From assembly GCF_022606355.1 (NCBI RefSeq), contig NZ_JAHHZQ010000005.1, positions 372,001 through 436,000 of the forward strand: a stretch of 64,000 nucleotides of DNA, in the 5' to 3' direction. The position numbers and the translations under genes are program-made. Under the pieces are notes generated by a model. It ran no database searches. It saw nothing but the letters and a program-made list of their open reading frames with translations, and was not told the origin of the DNA. This DNA comes from Leifsonia shinshuensis. GTDB taxonomy: Bacteria; Actinomycetota; Actinomycetes; Actinomycetales; Microbacteriaceae. How positions within the stretch are numbered: the first letter of the stretch is position 1; every line of letters begins with the position of its first letter. Positions 48,760 through 56,458 of this stretch are shown in pieces.

Positions 48760-49623
48760 GTGGTCGAGACCGATTTCGTGGCGCCCGGCCCCCGACTGTT
48801 CGACGAGCTGGTCACTGCGGCGCTGCGGGCGGCCGGTGAATCGACCGATCCCGATCGACGCGTACTGGTCGATCACGGATCCGCGAACCTGGTCGTGCTC
48901 GTGGGCGCGACAGCTGTTCGTGTGAGCCGCACCGAGCAGGCCGCGGCGGAGGTCGAACGAGCACAGCGCGTGATCGACGGCCTCCCTCCGCTTCCGTTCG
49001 CCGTGCCGCGCTCTCGTGCGGAACCGGTGCGTGCCGAGGGGCTGATCGCGATCGCCCAACGCCGCCTGCCGGGCGAGCCCTATCCCAGCGGCAGCGGCGA
49101 CCCGCGAGAGCTCGCGTCGCTGCTCGACGCCCTTCACCGCGTGCCGCTCGACACGGTCCGCGCGGACCTCGCGCACCCGCGGGCGTTCATGGGAGGCGAC
49201 GCGTGGCGCGAGCTCATGACCGAGAGGGTGCTCCCGCTCCTCGATCTCCGGGCGAGGACACGAGGCGGACGAGCGGTCGAGGAGTTGGCTGCGCTGGAGG
49301 AGCCGTCGGAGCCCTCGCTCGTGCACGGCGACCTCGCGGGAGCCAACGTGCTCTGGGCGGACGGGCGGGTGTGCGGCCTGCTCGACTGGGACCTCGCGAG
49401 CGCCGGTGACCCCGCCGAGGATGTGGCCGCGTTGGCCACGTGGCACGGGTGGGACGCGATCACCGGCGTCGTCTCTCCTGGCACCGAGCACCGCGCGCGG
49501 GTCATCGCCGCGACCTATCCGCTCCAGCTCGTGTGTTTCGGGATCGTGCACGGTCGGCCGTCTGCCGAGATCGATCGCGCCGTCGAGCGCGCGAACCGTG
49601 CGCTGGCGGCGCGGACGGTCTAG
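48760..49623 (+). CDS. Aminoglycoside-phosphotransferase-fold kinase-like protein
   Basis: About 287 residues of the APH/choline kinase fold. The catalytic loop is SLVHGDLAGANVLWADG, with the Asp of HGDL and the following Asn, and GLLDWDLASAGDPAEDVAAL holds the metal-binding Asp. The N-terminal ATP lobe is less conserved. The substrate is unknown and antibiotic resistance is not implied. GTG 48760 was chosen since TATCGT at 48748-48753 lies six bases upstream, as in several leaderless genes here; GTG 48682 and TTG 48730 are in-frame alternatives. It lies between tsaE and tsaB. Confidence 0.75.
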   Translation: MVETDFVAPGPRLFDELVTAALRAAGESTDPDRRVLVDHGSANLVVLVGATAVRVSRTEQAAAEVERAQRVIDGLPPLPFAVPRSRAEPVRAEGLIAIAQRRLPGEPYPSGSGDPRELASLLDALHRVPLDTVRADLAHPRAFMGGDAWRELMTERVLPLLDLRARTRGGRAVEELAALEEPSEPSLVHGDLAGANVLWADGRVCGLLDWDLASAGDPAEDVAALATWHGWDAITGVVSPGTEHRARVIAATYPLQLVCFGIVHGRPSAEIDRAVERANRALAARTV

Positions 49624-49664
49624 CCCGAGACCGCCGATCCCGCCTTCACGCTTAGGCTGGTGTC

Positions 49665-50285
49665 ATGCTCCTCGCCATCGACACGTCCGCCGGAACGAGC
49701 GTCGCGGTCGTCGACCGCGACGGCGGGATCCTGGCCGAAGCAGGCGAGGCCGACACCATGCGGCACGCCGAGGTCGTCGGCGACCTCATCCGGGCGGCGC
49801 TCGACGCCTCCGGCACGAGCGTCTCCGCGCTCTCCGGCGTCGTGGCCGGCATGGGTCCCGGTCCGTTCACCGGCCTGCGCGTCGGCATCGCCGCGGCCAC
49901 GGCGTTCGCCTTCGGCGCCGGCCGGCCGCTCGTCCCGGTGGTCAGCCACGACGCCGTCGCGTACGGGCGTTACCTCGCCGGGCACACCGGCCCGCTGCTC
50001 GTCGTCACCGACGCCCGGCGTCGCGAGCGCTATTGGACGGCGTACTCGGGCGTCGACGAGCACGGCCTCCCCGTGCGGCTCGACGGGCCGGGGCTCAGCA
50101 AGCCGGACGACCTCCCGCACGCCGACATCGTCCGCGAGGACGCGGTGGAGGTGTCGGCCGGACTGCTCGGGATGATCGCGGAACTGCGGTTCGCCGCCGG
50201 CCTCCCGTTCGACCGCGACGAGCCGCTGTACCTGCGGTCGCCCGATGTCACCCTGTCCGCCGGCCCGAAGCGGGTGAGCGCGTGA
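49665..50285 (+). CDS. tsaB: tRNA t6A biosynthesis protein TsaB
   Basis: A 206-residue TsaB, an inactive ASKHA-fold partner of Tsa[21 protein letters not shown] at the start and [26 protein letters not shown] near residue 62 are typical. TAGGCT at 49653-49658 lies six bases before the ATG. The stop overlaps the rimI GTG start. Confidence 0.94.
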   Translation: MLLAIDTSAGTSVAVVDRDGGILAEAGEADTMRHAEVVGDLIRAALDASGTSVSALSGVVAGMGPGPFTGLRVGIAAATAFAFGAGRPLVPVVSHDAVAYGRYLAGHTGPLLVVTDARRRERYWTAYSGVDEHGLPVRLDGPGLSKPDDLPHADIVREDAVEVSAGLLGMIAELRFAAGLPFDRDEPLYLRSPDVTLSAGPKRVSA

Positions 50286-50797
50286 CGGACCGGGTCCCCG
50301 CTTCCGCGGGCGCCGCGTCGTGGCAGCTGCGCCGGGCGACCGAGCGCGACCTCGACGCGATCATGGAGATCGAGCGCTCCACTTTCGTCACCGACGCCTG
50401 GTCGGACGAGACCATGCGTGCCGAGCTGCGCAGCCGGCACGGGTACTACCTGGTGGCCGTTCCCGTCGACGGCACCGACCGTGTCGACGGCTACGGCGGC
50501 CTGCTGGCGCCGCGGGGAGCCGGCGAGGGCGACATCCAGACCATCGCCGTCGTGCCGGACGCACGCAGGCACGGCCTCGGACGCGCGCTCATGCTCGCCC
50601 TGATCGGCGAGGCCCGCCATCGCGGCGTCACCGAGGTGTTCCTCGAGGTGCGCGCCGACAACCCCGGCGCCCAGACGCTCTATCGATCGCTCGGCTTCGA
50701 GGAGATCGGCGTGCGCCCCCGCTACTACCAGCCCGACGGGGTGGATGCGATCGTCATGCGCCTGACCGTCCCGACACCGGAGACCACGATCGCATGA
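50282..50797 (+). CDS. rimI: Ribosomal protein S18 N-acetyltransferase RimI-like GNAT
   Basis: A 171-residue GNAT protein. The acetyl-CoA loop is [21 protein letters not shown], and [32 protein letters not shown] is the RimI-type C-terminal half. RimI acetylates the N-terminus of ribosomal protein S18 and often sits between tsaB and tsaD, as it does here. GTG start in a GTGA overlap; the stop overlaps tsaD by four bases. Confidence 0.9.
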   Translation: MTDRVPASAGAASWQLRRATERDLDAIMEIERSTFVTDAWSDETMRAELRSRHGYYLVAVPVDGTDRVDGYGGLLAPRGAGEGDIQTIAVVPDARRHGLGRALMLALIGEARHRGVTEVFLEVRADNPGAQTLYRSLGFEEIGVRPRYYQPDGVDAIVMRLTVPTPETTIA

Positions 50798-51909
50798 ACG
50801 GCATTCCTCACCACTCCGACGCGTCCGGCGATGGCCCGCTCGTCCTCGGTATCGAGACGTCGTGTGACGAGACCGGCGTCGGCATCGTGCGCGGCACCAC
50901 CCTGCTCTCCAACACGATCGCCTCGTCGATGGAGGAGCACGCGCGCTACGGCGGTGTCGTTCCCGAGGTCGCGGCCCGCGCCCACCTGGAAGCGCTGACC
51001 CCGACTCTGCGCACCGCGGTCGCCGACGCGGGCATCGAGCTGGCCGACCTTGACGCGATCGCGGTCACCAGCGGCCCCGGGCTCTCCGGCGCCCTGATGG
51101 TCGGCGTCGGCGCGGCCAAGGCGCTCGCGCTGTCGCTCGGCAAACCGCTCTACGCGGTCAACCACCTCGTCGGCCACGTCGGGGCCGATGTCCTCGACGC
51201 CACGGGCGGCCCGGGTCATCCGGTCGAGGTGCCGACCGTCGCGCTGCTCGTCTCCGGAGGCCACACCTCGCTGCTGCTCGTCCGCCACCTGGTGTCCGAC
51301 GTGGAGCTGCTGGGCGAGACGATCGACGACGCGGCGGGCGAGGCGTTCGACAAGGTCGCGCGCGTCCTCGGCCTCCCGTACCCGGGCGGTCCGCAGATCG
51401 ACAGGGTCGCCGCCGACGGCGACCCGCGCGCCATCCGCTTTCCGCGCGGGCTCACCAAACCCAAAGACCTCGAGCGGCACCGCTACGACTTCTCGTTCTC
51501 CGGGCTCAAGACCGCGGTGGCCCGCTGGGTGGAGCAGCGCCAGGACGCCGGAGAGGAGGTGCCCGTCGCCGACGTGGCGGCCTCGTTCCGCGAGGCGGTC
51601 GCCGACGTGCTCCTCACTAAGGCGATCGCCGCCTGCCTCGACCACGGAGTGCCGCGCCTGCTGCTCGGCGGCGGTGTCGTCGCCAACGCGCGCGTGCGCC
51701 AGCTCGCGGTGCAGCGGGCGGCGGAGGCGGGCGTGACCTTGCGCATCCCGGCACTGTCGCTGTGCACCGACAACGGGGCGATGATCGCGGCGCTCGGCGC
51801 GCAACTCATCATGGCGGGACGCGAGCCCAGCCGGCTCGACTTCGGCGCCGACTCCACGCTTCCGGTGACCGAGATCCAGGTGGCGGCGGAGGGCGGGGCC
51901 GCGGCCTGA
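50794..51909 (+). CDS. tsaD: tRNA t6A threonylcarbamoyl transferase TsaD
   Basis: A 371-residue TsaD (Kae1/YgjD family). [14 protein letters not shown] opens the fold, [13 protein letters not shown] and AVNHLVGHV supply the metal-binding histidines, [13 protein letters not shown] and [20 protein letters not shown] follow, and [12 protein letters not shown] is near the end. It transfers the threonylcarbamoyl group to A37 of ANN-decoding tRNAs. Last gene of the t6A group. Confidence 0.97.
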   Translation: MNGIPHHSDASGDGPLVLGIETSCDETGVGIVRGTTLLSNTIASSMEEHARYGGVVPEVAARAHLEALTPTLRTAVADAGIELADLDAIAVTSGPGLSGALMVGVGAAKALALSLGKPLYAVNHLVGHVGADVLDATGGPGHPVEVPTVALLVSGGHTSLLLVRHLVSDVELLGETIDDAAGEAFDKVARVLGLPYPGGPQIDRVAADGDPRAIRFPRGLTKPKDLERHRYDFSFSGLKTAVARWVEQRQDAGEEVPVADVAASFREAVADVLLTKAIAACLDHGVPRLLLGGGVVANARVRQLAVQRAAEAGVTLRIPALSLCTDNGAMIAALGAQLIMAGREPSRLDFGADSTLPVTEIQVAAEGGAAA

Positions 51910-51950
51910 TCTCTGCGGGCGACGTGGCGCTGCCGGGCTGACATGGGGCG

Positions 51951-51979
51951 TTGACAGGCTCGTGGCCCGCTGAGACGAT
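51951..51979 (+). promoter_or_regulatory. Promoter of the DUF4190 gene
   Basis: -35 TTGACA (51951-51956), 17 bases and -10 GACGAT (51974-51979). The -35 is consensus; the -10 keeps only the second A and last T. A leader of about 45 bases with AGAGAGGGAG follows. Confidence 0.5.
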
Positions 51980-52031
51980 TGAGTCGGTACAGCATTTTCT
52001 CAGGAAGCCACCAGAGAGGGAGATGGGCAGA

Positions 52032-52691
52032 ATGTCCGATCCGAACACCCCGTCAGGCGCAACAGAGCCCGAAGGAACGGAAGGAACTCCCGCTCAGCCG
52101 GTTCCGCCGTCGTCCGACATCCCCGCACCGGCCCCGGACGGCGTCCCGCCGGTTCCCCCGGTCGCCCCGCCCGCGCCTCCCGTCTCGCCGGCCGCGCCCG
52201 GCTACGGCGCCCCGCAGCAGCCCTACGGCCAGCAGCCGTACGGCCAGCAGCCGCCACAGCCCTACGGCCAGCAGCAGCCGCCGCAGCAGCCGTACGGCCA
52301 GCCGCAGCAGCCGTATGGTCAGCAGCCGCCGCAGCAGCCGTACGGTCAGCAAACTCCGGCGCCCGGCTACGGTCAGCCCGCGTACGGTCAGCCCGCTCCG
52401 GGGTACGCGCAGCCCTACGCGCAGCCGGCCGCGAAGTCGCCGATCCTCAGCATCCTGTCGCTCATCGGCGGCATCGTCGGCATCGTCCTGACGTTCGCCT
52501 GGGGGATCGGCTTCCTGTTCGGGGTCGCCGGCATCGTCCTCGGCTTCATCGGGCGCAGCAAGGAGCCGCAGGCCAAGGGCTTCTGGCTGACCGGCATCAT
52601 CCTCGGCTTCGTCAGCGTGGCCATCGCGATCATCTTCTGGATCGTGCTGGGCATCATCCTGGCGAACTTCAACGCCAACTACCGGTACTGA
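52032..52691 (+). CDS. Proline/glutamine/tyrosine-rich DUF4190 membrane protein
   Basis: About 219 residues. The first 135 are a disordered, Pro-rich cytoplasmic-type region with many YGQQP, YGQP and GYGQP units between residues 55 and 130. The last 75 form a DUF4190-type module with two hydrophobic segments ([35 protein letters not shown] and a second after GFWLTG). ATG 52032 was chosen because the ribosome site AGAGAGGG is well placed; ATG 52023 is possible. Function unknown; proteins of this form are common in actinobacteria. Confidence 0.82.
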   Translation: MSDPNTPSGATEPEGTEGTPAQPVPPSSDIPAPAPDGVPPVPPVAPPAPPVSPAAPGYGAPQQPYGQQPYGQQPPQPYGQQQPPQQPYGQPQQPYGQQPPQQPYGQQTPAPGYGQPAYGQPAPGYAQPYAQPAAKSPILSILSLIGGIVGIVLTFAWGIGFLFGVAGIVLGFIGRSKEPQAKGFWLTGIILGFVSVAIAIIFWIVLGIILANFNANYRY

Positions 52692-52718
52692 AACCGGCTC
52701 GCGCTCGTCGGGCGGCCG

Positions 52719-53906
52719 TCAGAGCCGCTCGGCGAGCAGCGCCGTGTGCTTGCCGCCGACCCGAGTGAGGATCAGCGTCGCGGGCCGGTCGCCCGAGAGC
52801 TTGAGCCGGGTGCGCAGCGCAGCGGGGTCGACGTCCACTCCGCGCTTCTTGATCTCGAGTGTGCCGATGCCGCGGGCGCGGAGGGCCTTCTTGAGGTCCT
52901 TCTCGGCGAACGGCAGTGACTCCAGGATGCGGAACCCCGCGGCGAACGGCGACTCGCTGGCCTCGTCGGCAGTGATGTAGGCGATTCCGTCGCCGAGCAT
53001 CCGGCCGTCGAGCCGGCGTGCCAGGTCACCGATGAGGCGCGCGCGGATGACCGCGCCGTCCGGTTCGTAGAGGTACTCGCCGAGCCCACCCGTCTCGGCG
53101 TCCTCGCTGTCGGCCTCCGCCGTCAATTCGTGCGCGTCGTCGCCCCGGAGCACCAGGGCGGACCGCCGGACCCCCGAGCGCGCCAGGGCTCCGAACCACA
53201 GCCCGAGCTCCACGACCTGGCCGTCCGCCGACACCCACTGGGCTTCGGCGGTCGACGGGATGAGGTCTCTGTCGAACCCCGGCCCCAGTTTCAGGCCGAC
53301 CGATCGACCGGTGGCGAGCTCGTACGCGAAGCCGAGCGACGGCGTGTAGTCGTCGGGATCGGTCAGCCGGTCGGTGTCCGTGTGCCCTGCCGTGCGTCGC
53401 GCCGGGTCGAGGAAGACCCCGTCGATGGAGCGCAGGCTCACGTCCTCCGCTCGGCGGTGCTCGACCGTGGCGGACGGGAAGGGGGCCAGGTTGAAGGCGG
53501 CGATCGCGGCCGTCACCTCGTCGGCGTCCACCGCGGTGACCTCCAGGTCGAGCGCGGCGATCGCGAGGGCGTCGCCGCCGATGCCGCAGCCGAGGTCGGC
53601 GATGCGCGTCAGCCCGGCGGCGCGGAAGCGGCCGGCGTGGCGCGCCGCGACGGCCAGGCGGGTCGCCTGCTCGAGCCCGGCCTCGGTGAACAGCATGCGG
53701 GAGGCGAACTCGCCGAACTTGCCCGCGGCCTTCTTGCGGAGCTTGGCCTGCGTGAGCACGGCGGCCACCAGGCCGGGGGAGTGACCCTGCTTGCGCAGCG
53801 CCGTGACCATGGCAAGCACGTCCTTCTCGGACCGGTAGGGAGGCAGTGAGTCGAGCAGCCGGAGCCCTTCGGGGCTCAGCAGTTCGACGAGTTCGGACCG
53901 GTCCAT
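52719..53906 (-). CDS. Class I SAM methyltransferase with THUMP-like C-terminus
   Basis: About 395 residues. The SAM-binding motif IADLGCGIGGDALAIAALDLEVTAVDADE is near residue 100, and FLDPARRTAGHTDTDRL near residue 165 holds a DPAR motif. The C-terminal 70 residues (GTLEIKKRGVDVDPAALR to HTALLAERL) match the THUMP-like domain of a widespread actinobacterial family. RNA methylation is likely but the target is not known. ATG 53906 is chosen because TACCGT (53919-53914) lies seven bases before it; the GTG-type start upstream at 53930 lacks support. Confidence 0.82.
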   Translation of the reverse strand: MDRSELVELLSPEGLRLLDSLPPYRSEKDVLAMVTALRKQGHSPGLVAAVLTQAKLRKKAAGKFGEFASRMLFTEAGLEQATRLAVAARHAGRFRAAGLTRIADLGCGIGGDALAIAALDLEVTAVDADEVTAAIAAFNLAPFPSATVEHRRAEDVSLRSIDGVFLDPARRTAGHTDTDRLTDPDDYTPSLGFAYELATGRSVGLKLGPGFDRDLIPSTAEAQWVSADGQVVELGLWFGALARSGVRRSALVLRGDDAHELTAEADSEDAETGGLGEYLYEPDGAVIRARLIGDLARRLDGRMLGDGIAYITADEASESPFAAGFRILESLPFAEKDLKKALRARGIGTLEIKKRGVDVDPAALRTRLKLSGDRPATLILTRVGGKHTALLAERL

Positions 53907-53935
53907 GTGCACCACGGTACCTTCTGGCACTCACG

Positions 53936-53997
53936 TTGCGGGACTGCTAACGCACCCCCTAGACTCGTGGTTAGCACTCTCCGTGCGAGTTTGCTAA
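53936..53997 (+). promoter_or_regulatory. groES promoter with imperfect CIRCE operator
   Basis: -35 TTGCGG (53936-53941), 18 bases and -10 TAGACT (53960-53965) are followed by a CIRCE-like element at 53971-53997: TTAGCACTC, nine bases, GTTTGCTAA. The left arm is perfect and the right arm differs from GAGTGCTAA at two positions. HrcA repression is therefore likely. The element covers the expected transcription start. Confidence 0.8.
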
Positions 53998-54057
53998 CGC
54001 AAACCGCACTCCACCTGAGTTCGCAAAGACTGAGTTCACCAAAGAAAGAGGTCAACC

Positions 54058-54354
54058 GTGTCGGTCTCCATCAAGCCGCTCGAAGATCGAATCGTCATCA
54101 AGCAGGTCGAGGCTGAGCAGACCACTGCTTCCGGTCTGGTCATCCCCGACACCGCGAAGGAGAAGCCCCAGGAGGGCGAGGTCGTCGCCGTCGGACCGGG
54201 CCGCATCGACGACAACGGCAATCGCGTGCCGCTCGATGTCGCCGTCGGCGACAAGGTGATCTACTCCAAGTACGGGGGCACCGAGGTCAAGTTCGGCGGA
54301 GAGGACTTCCTCGTCCTCTCGGCCCGCGACGTGCTCGCGGTCGTCGTCCGCTGA
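54058..54354 (+). CDS. groES: Co-chaperonin GroES
   Basis: A 98-residue GroES starting [42 protein letters not shown] (first residue Met from GTG), with the mobile loop at [10 protein letters not shown], and ending [14 protein letters not shown]. It caps the GroEL folding chamber. AAAGAGG precedes the start. groEL does not follow; a terminator and an unrelated transporter gene do. Confidence 0.97.
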   Translation: MSVSIKPLEDRIVIKQVEAEQTTASGLVIPDTAKEKPQEGEVVAVGPGRIDDNGNRVPLDVAVGDKVIYSKYGGTEVKFGGEDFLVLSARDVLAVVVR

Positions 54355-54371
54355 CGAAGCTCTCTCCATGG

Positions 54372-54400
54372 AGGCCCGGGTGCGCAGCGCCCGGGCCTTC
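54372..54400 (+). terminator. Terminator after groES
   Basis: AGGCCCGGG (54372-54380) pairs with CCCGGGCCT (54390-54398) around a nine-base loop, followed by TTCGTCGTGT. It lies 18 bases after the groES stop and shows that groES is transcribed alone. Confidence 0.8.
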
Positions 54401-54434
54401 GTCGTGTGTCGGTGAGCGCCGCTAGAGTCGACGG

Positions 54435-55361
54435 GTGGCGCCGCCTTCTGCTTCTGCCGAGCACCGCGCGTCCGGACTGATCTTCGCGATCTCCGCGCAC
54501 GTGCTGTGGGGCGTGCTCACGCTCTACTTCATCGCGCTCGCTCCGACGACGGCGTGGGAGATCGTGGCCTGGCGCGTGATCTTCTCCCTCGTGTTCTGCG
54601 CGCTGCTGCTCACCGTCACGCGCGCGTGGCGTCCGTTCGCCCTCCTGCTCCGCTCGCCGCGCATCCTCTTCACGATGGCGCTCGCCGGCGCTCTGATCTA
54701 CGTCAACTGGCAGACGTACGTCCTCGCGACGGTGACCGGTCACGTGGTCGAGGCGGCGCTCGGGTACTTCATCAATCCGATCGTCACGGTGCTGCTCGGG
54801 GTGATCGTGCAGCATGAGCGGCTGCGGCCGGCCCAGTGGGTGGCCGTCGGCCTGAGCGCCGTCGCGGTCGTCGTCCTGGCGGTGGGGTACGGGGCCTTCC
54901 CCTGGATCGCGCTGCTGCTGGCGTTCTCGTTCGGGTTCTACGGCCTCATCAAGAAGCGGGTGGGGCCCTCGGTCGACGCCGTCTCCGGGCTGACGCTCGA
55001 GACGATGTGGCTCACGCCGATCGCCGTCGTACAGCTGATCGTCGTCGCACTGACCTCGGGCATCACTCTGGGCGAGTACGGCGCCTGGCACACCATCGCT
55101 CTGGCGGGAGCCGGCGTGGTGACGGCGGTACCGCTGCTGTTCTTCGCCGCGGCCTCCCGCCGCCTCCCGCTGGTCTACATGGGCTTCGTCCAGTACGTCA
55201 CGCCGCTGATCCAGTTCCTGGTCGGCGTCTTCGTGCTCCACGAGGCGATGCCGCCGGAGCGCTGGGTCGGTTTCGGCATCGTCTGGCTCGCCCTGATCGT
55301 GCTCAGCGTCGACATGGTCGCCGCCGCTCGCACCGGGCGCCGCGTGGCGCAGCTAGCGTAG
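54435..55361 (+). CDS. RarD-type EamA-family transporter
   Basis: A 308-residue membrane protein with about ten hydrophobic helices. GLIFAISAHVLWGVLTLYFIALAPTTAWEIVAWRVIFSL at the start and VEAALGYFINPIVTVLLGV near residue 105 are typical of RarD (chloramphenicol-sensitivity protein) homologues in the drug/metabolite transporter superfamily. The substrate is unknown. GTG 54435 is preceded by TAGAGT at 54423-54428, six bases upstream, suggesting a leaderless message. Confidence 0.88.
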   Translation: MAPPSASAEHRASGLIFAISAHVLWGVLTLYFIALAPTTAWEIVAWRVIFSLVFCALLLTVTRAWRPFALLLRSPRILFTMALAGALIYVNWQTYVLATVTGHVVEAALGYFINPIVTVLLGVIVQHERLRPAQWVAVGLSAVAVVVLAVGYGAFPWIALLLAFSFGFYGLIKKRVGPSVDAVSGLTLETMWLTPIAVVQLIVVALTSGITLGEYGAWHTIALAGAGVVTAVPLLFFAAASRRLPLVYMGFVQYVTPLIQFLVGVFVLHEAMPPERWVGFGIVWLALIVLSVDMVAAARTGRRVAQLA

Positions 55362-55365
55362 GGGC

Positions 55366-56361
55366 GTGGCCATCTCGACCGAATTCGACGAACTCGACTC
55401 CCGCATCGCTGCTGCGCTCCAAGCGAACGGACGTGCCAGCTGGGGGCTGATCGCCACGGCGATCGACGCGCCGGTGCGTACGATCGCGCGCCGCGGCCAG
55501 CGCCTTCTCGATGTGGGTGCGGTGCGCGTGTCGACCTATCTCGACACGACCCGCGTCGGGGATGCGCGGCCGCTGGTGATCCAGATCTCCACCCGCCCCG
55601 GCCATGCCGTGGCGGTGGCCCGCGCACTCGCCACCCGTGCGGACGCGTCGAGCGTATCGGTGCTCGAGAGCGGCGCCGACGTGATCTGCCAGCTCATGCC
55701 GCGCACGCCGGAGGAGAGCGCGCGGCTGGTCGTGGAGGAGCTGCCCGAACTCGACCATCTGGTGTCGGTGCGAGTGGGGACCGTGCTGAAGTTCTTCCGC
55801 TCCGGCTTCGACTGGACCGCCATTCCGCTGCCCGAGGCGACTCTCGCCCAGCTGCGCAGCAGCGACGACGAGGGTCCCCGGCCGACCGGCAGGGTGACGC
55901 TGACGGCGGACGACGAGCGGCTCGTCGACGTTCTCGCGGAGGACGGTCGCGCCTCCGCCAGCGAGGTCGCCGAGCGCATCGGCGTGACGCCGCCGACCGT
56001 GAAGCGCCGACTGGACGCCCTGCTCGCTGCGGGTGTCCTGCACGTGCGCACGGAGATCAGCCCGGCGCTCCACGGGCTGCGCGTGGAGGCTCTGACGTGG
56101 CTGCAGGTGTCGCCCGACCGGGTGGAGAAGGTCGGGGAGGCTCTCGGCCGGCATCCATCGGTGCGGTTCTGCGCGGCCTGCACCGGCGCGACCCAGCTGC
56201 TGGTCGACTGCGTCGTGGCCGACGAGCAGGCGCTGTACCGGTTCCTCACCGAGGATGTCGCGGCTCTCGGGGTCACTGCGGCTCAGACATCGGTCGTGCT
56301 CGCACCCGTGCGGCGAGGACCCATGCTCATCCCCGAGTCGCTCAACGTGGCTGATTTGTAA
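55366..56361 (+). CDS. Double-module Lrp/AsnC-family regulator
   Basis: A 331-residue protein made of two Lrp/AsnC units. The first helix-turn-helix is near residues 5-55 (LDSRIAAALQANGRASWGLIATAIDAPVRTIARRGQRLL), the second near 175-225 (DERLVDVLAEDGRASASEVAERIGVTPPTVKRRLDALL), each followed by a RAM-like ligand domain. It starts at GTG 55366, with TAGCGT six bases upstream, right after the RarD gene. It precedes, in the same direction, an AT-rich 97-base region and the catabolic genes it probably controls. Confidence 0.88.
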   Translation: MAISTEFDELDSRIAAALQANGRASWGLIATAIDAPVRTIARRGQRLLDVGAVRVSTYLDTTRVGDARPLVIQISTRPGHAVAVARALATRADASSVSVLESGADVICQLMPRTPEESARLVVEELPELDHLVSVRVGTVLKFFRSGFDWTAIPLPEATLAQLRSSDDEGPRPTGRVTLTADDERLVDVLAEDGRASASEVAERIGVTPPTVKRRLDALLAAGVLHVRTEISPALHGLRVEALTWLQVSPDRVEKVGEALGRHPSVRFCAACTGATQLLVDCVVADEQALYRFLTEDVAALGVTAAQTSVVLAPVRRGPMLIPESLNVADL

Positions 56362-56366
56362 ACATC

Positions 56367-56395
56367 TTGTTGCAAAAGTGGCCGAAACCTAAATT
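56367..56395 (+). promoter_or_regulatory. Promoter and probable Lrp target upstream of the catabolic operon
   Basis: TTGTTG (56367-56372), 17 bases and TAAATT (56390-56395) form a candidate promoter. The 97-base gap 56362-56458 is much richer in A and T than its surroundings, which fits binding by an Lrp/AsnC protein. AGAGAGGA precedes the aldehyde dehydrogenase start. Confidence 0.55.
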
Positions 56396-56458
56396 CAAGA
56401 TTGCGATTCTGGCCGTTAACGCATAACCTCACTTCAACCCAATGAAGAGAGGACGGTC

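Noticed and set aside
48760-49623. Aminoglycoside resistance gene
   Set aside because: Only the general APH/choline-kinase fold motifs are seen. Nothing points to an antibiotic substrate, and the neighbours are housekeeping genes.
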